Source of the DNA: Saprospiraceae bacterium
GTDB lineage: Bacteria > Bacteroidota > Bacteroidia > Chitinophagales > Saprospiraceae
Length of the DNA stretch: 64,000 nucleotides
Assembly (NCBI GenBank): GCA_016714985.1
Contig: JADKBS010000007.1
Location: 248,001-312,000 of the forward strand
Direction of reading: 5' to 3'
Made by a program: the position numbers and the translations under genes. This document shows positions 17,748 to 27,083 of the stretch, one piece after another. A model generated the notes under the pieces. That model had not been told where the DNA came from. It did not search any database and saw only the letters and a list, made by a program, of their open reading frames with translations. Positions within the stretch are counted from its first letter, which is position 1, and each line of letters starts with the position of its first letter.

Positions 17748-19895
17748 ATGTCCAAGCGGCTTCTATTGTTGGCTATTGTCATGTTGTTCTTGGTTCCTTT
17801 CGGAGCAAAGGCAACGCATATTGTCGGCGGTGAAATGAACTATAAATGCCTTGGCAACGACGTATATGAAATAAAACTGACCATTTTCAGGGACTGTTAC
17901 AATGGGGAGCCTTGGTTTGATGCTCCAGCAGCCATCGGCGTTTTCTCGAACCTGACCAATCAGCTTGTTGCAACCATTTACGTACCCTTGGACTCCATGT
18001 TGAACGACACGCTCGACCCCGTGCTGAACAATCCTTGTTTGGCGGTCCCTCCCAATGTTTGTGTACATACCACCACCTATACTGCCATTGATACGCTACC
18101 CTACATAGTTGGGGGCTACCATTTGGCCTACCAACGGTGTTGTAGAAACCGAACCATTACCAACCTCATTCTGCCGGATAGCGTGGGTGCCACCTATAGC
18201 ATTATTTTGGACAGTTTTGCAATGACGACCTGCAACAGCAGCCCAGTTTTCAATAATTGGCCCCCACTCTATTTATGTGTTAACGAGCCGTTTGAGATTG
18301 ACCAATCAGCGGTTGACCCAGATGGAGATTCTTTGGTTTACCGACTTTGCGACCCCCTGACTGGGGCAACTCCGAGTATTCCGAGGCCCCAACCTCCCAA
18401 CAACCCGCCTTATTTGCCTGTACCTTGGTTTCCAACTTACAATGCCAATAATCAAATTGGCGGGCCGCCTTTTATGGCAATAGACCCTAATACGGGACTG
18501 CTGACTGGTATTCCACAGATAATCGGTCAGTTCGTCATCGGTATTTGTGTGGAGGAGTATCGAGGTGGGGTTTTTATGGGTTCAAAACGTCGTGACTACC
18601 AAGTGAACATCGGCCAATGTGCGGTAACAACAGCTTCTTTTTTTGCACCTGAAGTCATTTGCAAGGGCCTGACGGTGAATCTGGACAACCAAAGCATCAA
18701 TGCCAATGACTACGCTTGGTTCTTCAATGACCCAACCAACCCCAATGCCACTTCCAACTTAGAGAACCCGACCTATACCTATCCCGATACGGGGCTCTAC
18801 AATATCACGCTGATTTCTGAACCGGGCACCGTTTGTGCCGATACTTTTTCAGCGCCCGTCCAACTAAATATCAATTCGCTGTTTGCCGACTTTGAAATTT
18901 CCAATGTGGAATGCGAGGAGGAGTTCGTCCTAACTATCGCCAATTCATCCATTGATACCTTGGTGGACATCGTTGATTGGAACTGGACACTGGAACAAGG
19001 CAGCAACACTTGGACGGATACGGTCCAACATCCAATGTTCAGGTTGGACAGCCCTGGCCCTGCATTATTAAGCCTAATTGTTACCGCAGAAAATGGCTGC
19101 TTGGACACATTTCAACAGGAGATACCCGTTGTGATTTTCAACAACGAGTCCTTGGCCGATTCATTAAAACTTTGCCTTGAAAATGGCGCAGTCCAACTCA
19201 ACCCCGATAGTGCTTACCAAGCCGCCACTTTCAATTGGTTCCCCCCCGATTGGCTCGATAATTCAAACAGCATCAACCCGACGGCCACTCCCGACACCTC
19301 CATTGTTTATCAGGTCATTTTGACCGATGCGACAGGTTTTTGTGAGGTTGAAAGAAGGGTCTTTGTTTTTGTACCTGCCGAGATTGAGATTGCGCCACTA
19401 ATTGACACTATTCTGCGGGGCGAGTCGGTGCAATTGACCGCTACCTTTGACCCAAACTTTAGCTTTGACTGGACCCCATCCAACTCATTGGACAGTCCGA
19501 ACGAGCATGACCCAACTGCAAACCCTAAAAAAACAACGGGCTATACTTTGCAGGTCATTGACGGCAATGGCTGCATCATTGAGAAGCAACTATTGATTGT
19601 GGTGCTGACGCTTTGCGAGGAGCCATTCATCTTCATTCCCACTGGGTTCACGCCAAATGGCGATGGGAAAAACGATATGTTCAAGGTTTTTGGAAATGAC
19701 CTGACAGAAGCAAACCTCATCGTTTACGACCGCTGGGGCGAGCAGGTTTTTGAGTCAAACGACCCTTCCATTGGTTGGGACGGAACCTATAAGGGCAAGC
19801 AGTTGCCACCCGATGTGTATGGGTTCTATGCCATCGTGAAATGCGAGGACGGTCAATCATTTGCCAAGAAAGGCAATGTGACCCTGATGCGGTAA
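17748..19895 (+). CDS. Secreted PKD-domain protein with a type B T9SS sorting domain
   Basis: This large exported protein of 715 aa has a signal peptide at residues 1-22 and then THIVGGEMNYKC, a start seen in many gliding-associated proteins of Bacteroidota. A PKD-like fold lies around residues 305-375 (YAWFFNDP, YTYPDTGLYNITLI), followed by two or three Ig-like segments with paired cysteines. The last 90 residues form the type B T9SS signal: PTGFTPNGDGKNDMFKVFG, then VYDRWGEQVFES and WDGTYKGKQLPPDVYGFYA. It probably sits on or is released from the cell surface. No enzyme motif is seen, so an adhesive or structural role is inferred. It is transcribed alone. Confidence 0.88.
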   Translation: MSKRLLLLAIVMLFLVPFGAKATHIVGGEMNYKCLGNDVYEIKLTIFRDCYNGEPWFDAPAAIGVFSNLTNQLVATIYVPLDSMLNDTLDPVLNNPCLAVPPNVCVHTTTYTAIDTLPYIVGGYHLAYQRCCRNRTITNLILPDSVGATYSIILDSFAMTTCNSSPVFNNWPPLYLCVNEPFEIDQSAVDPDGDSLVYRLCDPLTGATPSIPRPQPPNNPPYLPVPWFPTYNANNQIGGPPFMAIDPNTGLLTGIPQIIGQFVIGICVEEYRGGVFMGSKRRDYQVNIGQCAVTTASFFAPEVICKGLTVNLDNQSINANDYAWFFNDPTNPNATSNLENPTYTYPDTGLYNITLISEPGTVCADTFSAPVQLNINSLFADFEISNVECEEEFVLTIANSSIDTLVDIVDWNWTLEQGSNTWTDTVQHPMFRLDSPGPALLSLIVTAENGCLDTFQQEIPVVIFNNESLADSLKLCLENGAVQLNPDSAYQAATFNWFPPDWLDNSNSINPTATPDTSIVYQVILTDATGFCEVERRVFVFVPAEIEIAPLIDTILRGESVQLTATFDPNFSFDWTPSNSLDSPNEHDPTANPKKTTGYTLQVIDGNGCIIEKQLLIVVLTLCEEPFIFIPTGFTPNGDGKNDMFKVFGNDLTEANLIVYDRWGEQVFESNDPSIGWDGTYKGKQLPPDVYGFYAIVKCEDGQSFAKKGNVTLMR

Positions 19896-19999
19896 ATGGA
19901 TAACGGTGGACGGCCTACGGTGGATGGTGGACGGCGAATAGTTTGTGGGGGATGATGGGTAGTCGGCTTTAGGCAATAGAACCTGCCACCGATTTTTCA

Positions 20000-21097
20000 T
20001 CAAACATTGAAGCGGAAGTGCATGCAATCGCCGTCGTGAACGACATACTCCTTTCCTTCCACGCCCATTTTTCCGACTTCCTTGATGGCGTGTTCTGACC
20101 CATATTTCACCCAGTCATCGTACTTAATGACCTCGGCACGGATAAAGCCTTTCTCGAAATCGGTGTGGATGACACTGGCCGCCTTTGGCGCTTTCCAGCC
20201 CCGGCGAATTGTCCAAGCACGAACTTCTTTTTCACCAACCGTGAAGTAGGTAATCAGGTCTAGCAGTTTATAGGTGGCACGGATCAAGCGGTTAACGCCG
20301 GGTTCGTGAAGGCCAATCATTTCAAGGTATTCGTTGCGCTCCTCTATGGTTTCCATCTGCGCAATCTCTGCCTCAATAGCGGCACTTATGTAAATGACCT
20401 CGGCTGGTTCGGATTTCACGGCTTCCTTGAACCTTTCCGTGTATTGGTTACCATCGTTGACGCTGGCCTCATCCACGTTGCAAACATAGAGCACAGGTTT
20501 TGCCGTCAGCAACATCATGTCACGAAGTAGTTCGGCATCGTCGCCTTCCAGTTGGAGCGAACGGGCGGGATTGCCTTGGTTCAAGTGTTCCATGATGCCT
20601 TCTGCAACCGTAACGGCATGGGCATCTTCTTTTTTGCCCGTCTTGGCTTGCTTGCGCAAACGGTCAATGCGTTTCTCCACCGAATCTATATCCTTGAGAA
20701 TCAACTCGGTATCAATCACTTCCTTGTCACGCACGGGATCAACGCCGCCATCCACGTGTACCACATTATCATCCTTGAAACAGCGCACTACGTGGATAAT
20801 GGCATCCACCTCCCTGATGTTTGCCAAGAACTGGTTGCCCAAGCCCTCGCCCTTGCTCGCCCCTTTTATCAAGCCCGCAATGTCCACGATTTCAATGGTC
20901 GTTGGCACCAACGATTTGGGGTTCACCAATTCTTTCAACTTGTCCAAGCGATTGTCGGGCACGGTAATGATGCCCACGTTGGGGTCTTTGGTGGCAAAAG
21001 GATAGTTGGCAGCAAGTACTTTGGCAGAGGTCAAAGCATTGAAAAGGGTTGATTTGCCAACGTTGGGAAGGCCTACGATACCAGCTTGTAAAGGCAT
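20000..21097 (-). CDS. ychF: Redox-regulated ATPase YchF (OLA1 family)
   Basis: YchF is a P-loop NTPase of the Obg group that prefers ATP, binds ribosomes and takes part in the oxidative-stress response. G1 is GLPNVGKSTLFNALT near residue 8, G3 is DIAGLIKGASKGEGLGNQFL, and the altered G4 is VCNVDE. The C-terminal TGS-like domain (AWTIRRGWKAPKAASVIHTD) ends with HFRFNV as usual. The 365-aa length is standard. A promoter box is found about 96 bases upstream. Confidence 0.97.
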   Translation of the reverse strand: MPLQAGIVGLPNVGKSTLFNALTSAKVLAANYPFATKDPNVGIITVPDNRLDKLKELVNPKSLVPTTIEIVDIAGLIKGASKGEGLGNQFLANIREVDAIIHVVRCFKDDNVVHVDGGVDPVRDKEVIDTELILKDIDSVEKRIDRLRKQAKTGKKEDAHAVTVAEGIMEHLNQGNPARSLQLEGDDAELLRDMMLLTAKPVLYVCNVDEASVNDGNQYTERFKEAVKSEPAEVIYISAAIEAEIAQMETIEERNEYLEMIGLHEPGVNRLIRATYKLLDLITYFTVGEKEVRAWTIRRGWKAPKAASVIHTDFEKGFIRAEVIKYDDWVKYGSEHAIKEVGKMGVEGKEYVVHDGDCMHFRFNV

Positions 21098-21192
21098 TTT
21101 ATGAATGATGTATGATGAATGGTAAAATGATGAATTGAATACATGGCTCTTTCATTCCAGCATTCGTCTTTCGTCATTTTCAAAAGCGGGCG

Positions 21193-21200
21193 CAAAGATA
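21193..21200 (-). promoter_or_regulatory. Candidate -7 box (TATCTTTG, minus strand) upstream of ychF
   Basis: Read on the minus strand the sequence is TATCTTTG, a full match to TANNTTTG. A TTG lies about 23 bases further upstream, at the edge of acceptable spacing for a -33 element. It lies 96 bases before the ychF start, in the ychF/MFS divergent gap. Confidence 0.4.
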
Positions 21201-21275
21201 GGATTTACACACAACTGAGAAAACAACTATCAAGTGCTTATTTTTTTGCTATTTCGCACGGTAAAATTGAATCGT

Positions 21276-22503
21276 ATGACCAAAGAGAAATCCAACCTTG
21301 TTATCTACTCTACCGTGACGGTGGCTGCGCTTGGCTATTTTGTTGACATCTACGACCTACTCCTGTTCAGTATCATCCGGGTAGAAAGCCTGAAATCCAT
21401 TGGTGTTTCCGACCCAACAGCCATTCAGGACATCGGCCTTTCACTGCTCAACTGGCAGATGGTTGGCATGCTGATTGGTGGACTCGGCTGGGGCATACTT
21501 GGTGACAAGAAGGGGCGGTTGTCCGTACTTTTCGGCTCTATCCTTTTATATTCCCTCGCCAATATTGCCAATGGCTTTGTGCAGACGGTGGAGCAATACA
21601 AAATCCTTCGGTTCATTGCGGGCATTGGTTTGGCGGGTGAACTGGGCGCTGGCATTACGCTCGTCAGCGAAATCATGTCAAAGGAAAAACGAGGGTATGG
21701 AACTACGGTCGTTGCGAGCGTAGGGATACTTGGCGCAGTCGTAGCCTATTTCGTCAGCCAGGTTTGGGATTGGCGCACAGCCTATTTCGTGGGTGGCGGG
21801 CTTGGGTTGGCGCTTTTATTGTTGCGTATTTCGGTGTTTGAGTCCACCATGTTCCATAGCATTAAAGGTGCAATGGTGAAGCGGGGCAATTTCCTCCAAA
21901 TCTTCCATACCAAAGAGCGTTTTTACCGATACCTGAAGTGCATCTTGGTAGGTTTGCCGACTTGGTTCGTCGTTGGCATATTGGTCACGCTGGCCCCAGA
22001 GTTCAGCAAGTCCTTTGGCATGAGCGAAGCAGTTGCCACGGGCGGTGCAGCCATCATGTGGTGCTATACCGGTCTGACCATCGGCGATTTTGCCAGTGGC
22101 ATCATGAGCCAATTGGTGAAAAGCAGAAAAAAGGCACTGCTTTTCTTCCACCTGTTCTCTGCTGCCACTATTGTTTGGTACCTTTCAAGCGGCGACATTA
22201 GTCAAGACTATTTCTATTTCAAAATCTTGCTTATCGGATTTGGTGTGGGCTACTGGGCAGTGTTCGTGACCATAGCGAGCGAGAATTTCGGCACCAACCT
22301 GCGTGCCACCGTTACCACGACCGTGCCCAACTTCGCACGGGGCGCTTTGGTGCCCATCACGTTTTTTCAAGCAAATGAAAGATGCCTATGGGCTGATTGG
22401 GGGCGCCTACATCGTTGGTTCCGTCTGCGTGGTGATTGCCTTATTGGTACTTTACTTCTTGCCGGAGACTTATGGCAAGGACTTGAATTACGTGGAAGAA
22501 TAA
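21276..22503 (+). CDS. MFS transporter, with a probable one-base insertion near the C-terminus
   Basis: This is a 12-helix inner-membrane secondary transporter of the sugar-porter/metabolite-proton symporter type. The motif between helices 2 and 3 is GWGILGDKKGRLSVLFGS, and LRFIAGIGLAGELGAG fits helix 4. Start ATG 21276 (MTKEKSNLVIYS) is preferred to the upstream frame from 21234. As read, the frame turns into a polar Trp/Arg tail after VPITFFQANE. Removing one T from the run 22362-22367 restores ITFFKQMKDAYGLIGGAY and the last helix (VCVVIALLVLYFLP), ending at TAA 22501-22503. The stop then lies 4 bases from the convergent glycosyltransferase stop. The substrate is unknown. Confidence 0.87.
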
Positions 22504-22507
22504 AAGC

Positions 22508-23602
22508 TTAATCGAGGCGTTCGAAAAGCTCAAGCAACCGCTTGGATTCCTCCTCCCAGTTGAGTTCTGTCGCTGCTTTTCGGCAATTGGCGGCCATTTC
22601 CCCATATTGTTTTATGTTACTCCGCAATGCATTGACCGCCGCTGCAATTTGCTCTGGTTCCAACTCATCTACAAGTTTGAATACACCGTACTTTTCGTTC
22701 AATTTGACATATTCAGGGAAACGCATGGCTAACGACGGCAGGCCAGCATGAACATAGTCAGCAGCTTTGTTCGCCAGCGAATAGTAATAGTTTAACCCCT
22801 TGTTTTTCAATAGGTTAAGCCCCAAATCTGCCTGCTTGGTCAGTTCAGCGAGTCGCTCAGGTGGTAGCTTACCTAAGAACTTGACCTTGTTTCCAAGGTT
22901 ATTCATTGCAACCAATTCACGCAAGATTCGGGACAAATCCCCCTCCCCACAAAGCCACAATACTGCATCTTCAAGGTATTTCATGGCAAGGATAGACTCC
23001 TCTAAGCCCCGGCCATCATTCAAAACCCCTTGGTATATCAAAACAAAAGGTCGGTTTCTTTCCCTAAGCGCAACCGCAGCGCCCCTATTTGGAAGGTTCC
23101 GAACCACCGTAAATGCCACGCCGTACCTTTTCCCCATCACATCAGCGAGACATTGCCCTACTGTGATGGCATGTTTTAAACCTGGAATTGCCATGCTTGC
23201 AGCAAGCTCCCAAACCTTTTTTGAAATTGGCCTTACCACCAACTCTGGTACTTCCGTGAAGTATTCGTGCGCATCGAAAATGAGGGCTTTGTTTCGGAGG
23301 AATGCAACAAACCTCGCAGGAAGCAAGGTGTCCAAATCCACCGAATACACTACATCAAAACTTCCAAAAAGCAGTTTGAAAAGAAGCCGAAGGTTCAGTT
23401 CCAGGTAAAACAGCTTGCCCTTGTTCAAAATCAGTTTCATCCTTTGCTGCGCAAAAGGCTGATCGGTCAATGGCCTTGATTCGGGCAGCCCCCTACCCAC
23501 CAGTTTTACCGAATATCCAGCCTTCGCCAAGGTCGTGCAAATACGAATCATCCGTTGGTCGTAAGTGAGGTCATTGCTGACGGTACAAATGATTCGTTTC
23601 AT
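22508..23602 (-). CDS. Glycosyltransferase family 4 protein
   Basis: This is a GT-B type retaining glycosyltransferase that transfers a sugar from an activated donor, probably for a surface polysaccharide or glycolipid. The acceptor-side half begins MKRIICTVSNDLTYDQRMIR. The donor-side half has FVLIYQGVLNDGRGLEESI, LWLCGEGDLSRILRELV and VKFLGKLPPERLAELTKQAD, with the usual Glu-rich EX7E region replaced by PEYVKLNEKYGVFKLVDE. Start 23602 gives a 4-base overlap with the recQ stop and 364 aa. The longer version would lie inside recQ. It is translationally coupled to recQ, which is an unusual partner. Confidence 0.85.
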   Translation of the reverse strand: MKRIICTVSNDLTYDQRMIRICTTLAKAGYSVKLVGRGLPESRPLTDQPFAQQRMKLILNKGKLFYLELNLRLLFKLLFGSFDVVYSVDLDTLLPARFVAFLRNKALIFDAHEYFTEVPELVVRPISKKVWELAASMAIPGLKHAITVGQCLADVMGKRYGVAFTVVRNLPNRGAAVALRERNRPFVLIYQGVLNDGRGLEESILAMKYLEDAVLWLCGEGDLSRILRELVAMNNLGNKVKFLGKLPPERLAELTKQADLGLNLLKNKGLNYYYSLANKAADYVHAGLPSLAMRFPEYVKLNEKYGVFKLVDELEPEQIAAAVNALRSNIKQYGEMAANCRKAATELNWEEESKRLLELFERLD

Positions 23603-25503
23603 GGCTTGTCCCTCCATGTTAAGATTCCTCGCTCTACGGTGACCAAGCCTTCATCCATTAAATAGGTCAATGTTTGGATCACGGCCTGTTGCCGATTGGA
23701 GGAGAAAGCCTCCTTCAATTGCTGTTCCGTGATACGTTCGGCCACAATCAACTGCTTGACTTTCAGTTTGTAACGCTCAAAATCATCTGTTGACAGTTCC
23801 GATTTTGTCCGGCCAAGACAAACGTCGCAAACACCGCAAGTCGGGCCCTCTTCCCCGAAATACTCCAACAGCGTTTGGCTACGGCACTGGGCCGATGTTG
23901 CGTAGTTGATGGCTTTGTCAATGCGCTTGCGTTGGCGCTCCTTTCGCAGCTTGTAGCTGTCAATGTCTATGGTCAGGTTGCTGCTATCAACCCGTTCCTT
24001 TGTGAAAGTCAATTGCGGCTTGTCTTTCAAAGGACGGTATTCAATGATTCGCTCATTGTGAAGGCGCTGTATGGCCGGCAGCACCTTGTCCTGTGTGGTT
24101 TTCAGTAGCCTTGCGACTGCGGCCTCATTCACTGGAACAAAATGCTGAAAACCGCCCTCTGACAAACGAAGCAGTGATTTTATGACGGGATCCAATCCAG
24201 GGTTCCTTAATTGATAATCGTAAAGTTGTTCCCTCGTGACCAATACCATGAAACTTGCTGGCATCCAAACCGATTCGGTCAGCACAATCCAGCCTTCCTG
24301 TTCCAAAATACGCAGGCAGGAATGAGCTTTAATAACCTCCAACTGGAAGTTCTTGCAGAAATCGCCGATGTCGAAATCGAAGGTCTGGAACTCGCCAGCC
24401 CCAACTGCCAATTGGAAATAACTTCCCAATGCCCGATAGACTTGGCGGATGTCCTGTAAAGGCGGGAAAGCCAGCTCAAGGTTGCGCTCCAAGCTACGCT
24501 TGTCTTCTTCAGCGTACAACAGCACGGCAAAGGATTTTTTGCCATCACGTCCAGCCCGGCCAGCTTCCTGAAAATAGGCTTCCAAGCTATCCGGCAAATC
24601 CAGGTGGACAACCGTGCGCACATCGGGTTTGTCAATGCCCATTCCAAAGGCGTTGGTACACGCCATGATGGCCGTTCGACCAGAAATCCATGCCTCTTGT
24701 TTGTTCGACCGCTCATCGGGCGTCAGTCCGGCATGGTAGAAATCGGCAGAAACCTTGTTTTCCACCAAAAACCGGGCGATGTCTTTGGTCATTTTCCGGT
24801 TACGGGCATAGACAACACCCGAACCTTTCACCTTGCGGAGTATATCGAGTAGCTTGGCTCTTTTGTTCTCTTCATTTAGGACTACATAAGCGAGGTTTGG
24901 CCTTGAAAAGCTTTTTTGAAAAACGTTCTTGCGCTTGAAAAGCAGTTTTTCTTGGATGTCAATCACTACCTCAGGTGTGGCTGTGGCAGTTAGGGCAAGG
25001 ACTGGCGTTTTGGGCATCAGTTCCCTGACTTCCGCTATCTGGAGGTAGGGTGGCCTAAAATCATAGCCCCATTGCGAGATACAATGTGCTTCATCAACGG
25101 CCAACAGGCAGACTTTCATTTTTTTTATTCGCTCTCGAACAAGGTCAGTCGTCAACCGCTCTGGTGAAAGGTAGAGGAACTTAAGACCTCCGTAGGCCGC
25201 ATTGTCAAGAATGCGGTCAATCTCCCTTAGCGCCATACCCGAATAAATGGCAGCAGCAGCTATTTCACGTTTTTTAAGGTTGGCGACCTGATCTTTCATC
25301 AAGGCGATCAGGGGTGAAATGACGAGGCAAACCCCGTCCATGCAAAGGGCAGGTACTTGAAAACAGATGGACTTGCCACCACCAGTTGGCAACAATGCCA
25401 AGGCGTCATCTCCGTCCATGCTGGAGCGAATAATGTCTTCCTGTAGCGGCCTGAACTGGTCAAACCCCCAGTATTGCTTTAGTATTTCTTTTGGAGTAGG
25501 CAT
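23599..25503 (-). CDS. recQ: ATP-dependent DNA helicase RecQ
   Basis: RecQ is a 3'-5' DNA helicase in recombination and fork repair. Start 25503 (MPTPKEILKQYWGFDQFRPL) gives 634 aa and places motif 0 at the very N-terminus. Walker A is ALLPTGGGKSICFQVPAL, motif II is AVDEAHCISQWGYDFRP, motif III is LALTATAT, and motif VI includes YFQEAGRAGRDGKKS. The zinc site uses Cys from SAQCRSQTLLEYF and CGVCDVC. A winged-helix RQC domain follows, and the C-terminus is a short helical region rather than a clear HRDC domain. A longer start at 25572 adds a tail that is not family-like. Confidence 0.95.
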   Translation of the reverse strand: MPTPKEILKQYWGFDQFRPLQEDIIRSSMDGDDALALLPTGGGKSICFQVPALCMDGVCLVISPLIALMKDQVANLKKREIAAAAIYSGMALREIDRILDNAAYGGLKFLYLSPERLTTDLVRERIKKMKVCLLAVDEAHCISQWGYDFRPPYLQIAEVRELMPKTPVLALTATATPEVVIDIQEKLLFKRKNVFQKSFSRPNLAYVVLNEENKRAKLLDILRKVKGSGVVYARNRKMTKDIARFLVENKVSADFYHAGLTPDERSNKQEAWISGRTAIMACTNAFGMGIDKPDVRTVVHLDLPDSLEAYFQEAGRAGRDGKKSFAVLLYAEEDKRSLERNLELAFPPLQDIRQVYRALGSYFQLAVGAGEFQTFDFDIGDFCKNFQLEVIKAHSCLRILEQEGWIVLTESVWMPASFMVLVTREQLYDYQLRNPGLDPVIKSLLRLSEGGFQHFVPVNEAAVARLLKTTQDKVLPAIQRLHNERIIEYRPLKDKPQLTFTKERVDSSNLTIDIDSYKLRKERQRKRIDKAINYATSAQCRSQTLLEYFGEEGPTCGVCDVCLGRTKSELSTDDFERYKLKVKQLIVAERITEQQLKEAFSSNRQQAVIQTLTYLMDEGLVTVERGILTWRDKP

Positions 25504-25563
25504 TTCTGCGGGATGGGCAGGTATTCCCGAGGGGCAAGATACGGATGTGGTTGAAATAAAAAA

Positions 25564-25589
25564 GGTGTTCAAGTCTGCACTTGAACACC
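25564..25589 (-). terminator. Terminator of the beta-helix gene (minus strand)
   Basis: GGTGTTCAAGT (25564-25574) pairs perfectly with 25579-25589 around a 4-base loop. On the minus strand the right arm runs into TTTTTTATTTC, a strong U tract. It lies about 113 bases after the stop of the gene at 25703 and just upstream of recQ. Confidence 0.85.
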
Positions 25590-25702
25590 CTTATCAGTTT
25601 TGAGACAATTTTGTGGAACTAACATTGCCAGTGAATCACGAAAAAAGTTGGTTTTGTCTGCTAAGATTTAGATGCCTCAGTTAATTCCAATTGGTTTGTA
25701 TT

Positions 25703-26677
25703 TTAGTCCTGTCCCGCAATTTTATAAGCTCCGTCACGGGAAGCAGTGGTAGTGAAAATCATGTTCTGGTCATCAGGGAAGTTAGCTGTGAACTTGCAAT
25801 TGAGCAATTCTGTGTAGCATTTTTCATCGCCATTGAGGCTGAATACTGCACCCCCACGTAGGTAAGCTGCATTTTCGTTGAACACGCAATTTTCGAGGGT
25901 CAGGTTGCAAGCGCCATCTTCCGTTGAATTGCAGATTGCACCGCCGTAAGTGCCCATGTTCCTTTCAAACGTGCAGTTGACAAGTGTTGGATTGCTCTTT
26001 CCCCTAAGGCGACCATCGTTGTACATTGCACCGCCGTCCAGACCAGCCTCGTTTCCTTTAAAAGTACAATTCACAAATATTGGGCTGCTTTCACCGCTGC
26101 GGCCACTGTTGTAAACAGCTGCACCGTCACGACCCAAATTTTTGAGCAACTCACAGTTGCTGATAGTTGGTTTGCTGCTGCCGTTTTCACCGTCTATGAA
26201 AATACCGCCTCCACAGCGGGTACGGAATGCCTCCTTGGGTTGACCGTTCGCATTGCCCGCTGCAATTACAAATCCATCAATCATGGTGCCTGTACCGACA
26301 TTCTTCATCAAAACCACATTGTAGGAGTTGTCAGATTGGCCAGCTTGGCCAATCTCACCACTAAGTATGGTAGCACTTGGAGTGCCTGTACGCTGCTCGA
26401 TGGAAGTTTCCGTGCCATTGAAGTTGCCGAACAACTTCACACCGTCCTTAACTATAAAGGTGGCGTTGCGGTCGGTGCCAGTGGTTGGCTTGTAGGTGCC
26501 TTGGGCAACCCAAACCTGGGTACCAGTGGTTGCATTTGACAAGGCAAATGCCAAATCGCCAGTGGCATCTGACCAAGAAGTACCATTCCCGTTGGCACCC
26601 TGGCGTACGTATGTGATTTGTGATTGTGCTTGGCAGCAAAGTGCCAAAAACAACGTGACAAGCAAAGTCGGTTTCAC
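25703..26677 (-). CDS. Secreted right-handed beta-helix protein
   Basis: This is a 324-aa exported protein with a signal peptide (residues 1-19, cut after CQAQSQ). From about residue 60 the sequence repeats short coils ending in conserved NC, such as TISNCELLKN, IFVNCTFKGN, TLVNCTFERN, TLENCVFNEN and ELLNCKFTAN, each followed by GGA(M/I/V) loops. This is the pattern of pectin-lyase-like parallel beta-helices with an asparagine-cysteine ladder. Such proteins bind or cleave polysaccharides, but no lyase or hydrolase motif is evident. It lacks a T9SS sorting domain at its end, unlike many relatives, so it may be periplasmic or a shortened form. Confidence 0.8.
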   Translation of the reverse strand: MKPTLLVTLFLALCCQAQSQITYVRQGANGNGTSWSDATGDLAFALSNATTGTQVWVAQGTYKPTTGTDRNATFIVKDGVKLFGNFNGTETSIEQRTGTPSATILSGEIGQAGQSDNSYNVVLMKNVGTGTMIDGFVIAAGNANGQPKEAFRTRCGGGIFIDGENGSSKPTISNCELLKNLGRDGAAVYNSGRSGESSPIFVNCTFKGNEAGLDGGAMYNDGRLRGKSNPTLVNCTFERNMGTYGGAICNSTEDGACNLTLENCVFNENAAYLRGGAVFSLNGDEKCYTELLNCKFTANFPDDQNMIFTTTASRDGAYKIAGQD

Positions 26678-26852
26678 TCGCTTTTAATTTAGTCGGTTAC
26701 GAAAAATATTTCTGAATAGAAATTTTGGGCATTCAAGATGCCATGGGAAGAAACTCTAATGCAGATGAGGCATGGATTGCCTCGGTAATCGCTAAATTGG
26801 ACAAAAATGCTTGTCGAAGTGCAGGTTGGGTATTAAGGGCTAAATAAATTCT

Positions 26853-26874
26853 CTTTCTTTCTTTCTTTCTTTCT
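26853..26874. repeat. Tetranucleotide repeat (CTTT)5
   Basis: Five exact CTTT units (26853-26872) plus CT. On the minus strand they are AAAG units. The tract starts about 7 bases downstream of the candidate -7 box for the beta-helix gene, which would put it at the very start of the transcript. Confidence 0.8.
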
Positions 26875-26880
26875 CTTGGC

Positions 26881-26888
26881 CAAAGGTA
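26881..26888 (-). promoter_or_regulatory. Candidate -7 box (TACCTTTG, minus strand) for the beta-helix gene
   Basis: TACCTTTG on the minus strand fully matches TANNTTTG. A TTTG lies 15 bases upstream, somewhat closer than the usual -33 spacing. The predicted transcript would begin inside or just before the AAAG repeat and have a 5' leader of about 200 bases. Confidence 0.35.
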
Positions 26889-27083
26889 TAGAAAGATTCA
26901 TACCAAAAAAACTAAATTGTATTTTTTTTAAAAAAAATATTTCCTCGCTCCTTAGAAATAACCTTAGTGAAGCCAAGGCGAATTACCCCCATGCAGTACA
27001 TTATATTTGTTTTACTAAAAATACAAAACTATCTCTCATATTTGATAAAAAAATACATTCCAACGAAACTTCTACTAATTTTT

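Larger units (their letters stand above)
26678..27083. other. AT-rich intergenic region with promoter, tetranucleotide repeat and palindrome
   Basis: This is the promoter region of the leftward beta-helix gene and the 3' flank of the amine oxidase gene. It holds a (CTTT)5 tract, a TANNTTTG box next to it, and a perfect 20-bp A/T palindrome (26920-26939: TA, eight T, eight A, TA). The palindrome could bend DNA or act as a weak terminator. No coding frame was credible. Confidence 0.6.

Noticed and set aside
26920..26939. Perfect A/T palindrome as an operator
   Set aside because: A run of eight T followed by eight A is expected in AT-rich DNA and could only be a weak terminator or bend. There is no evidence for specific binding.
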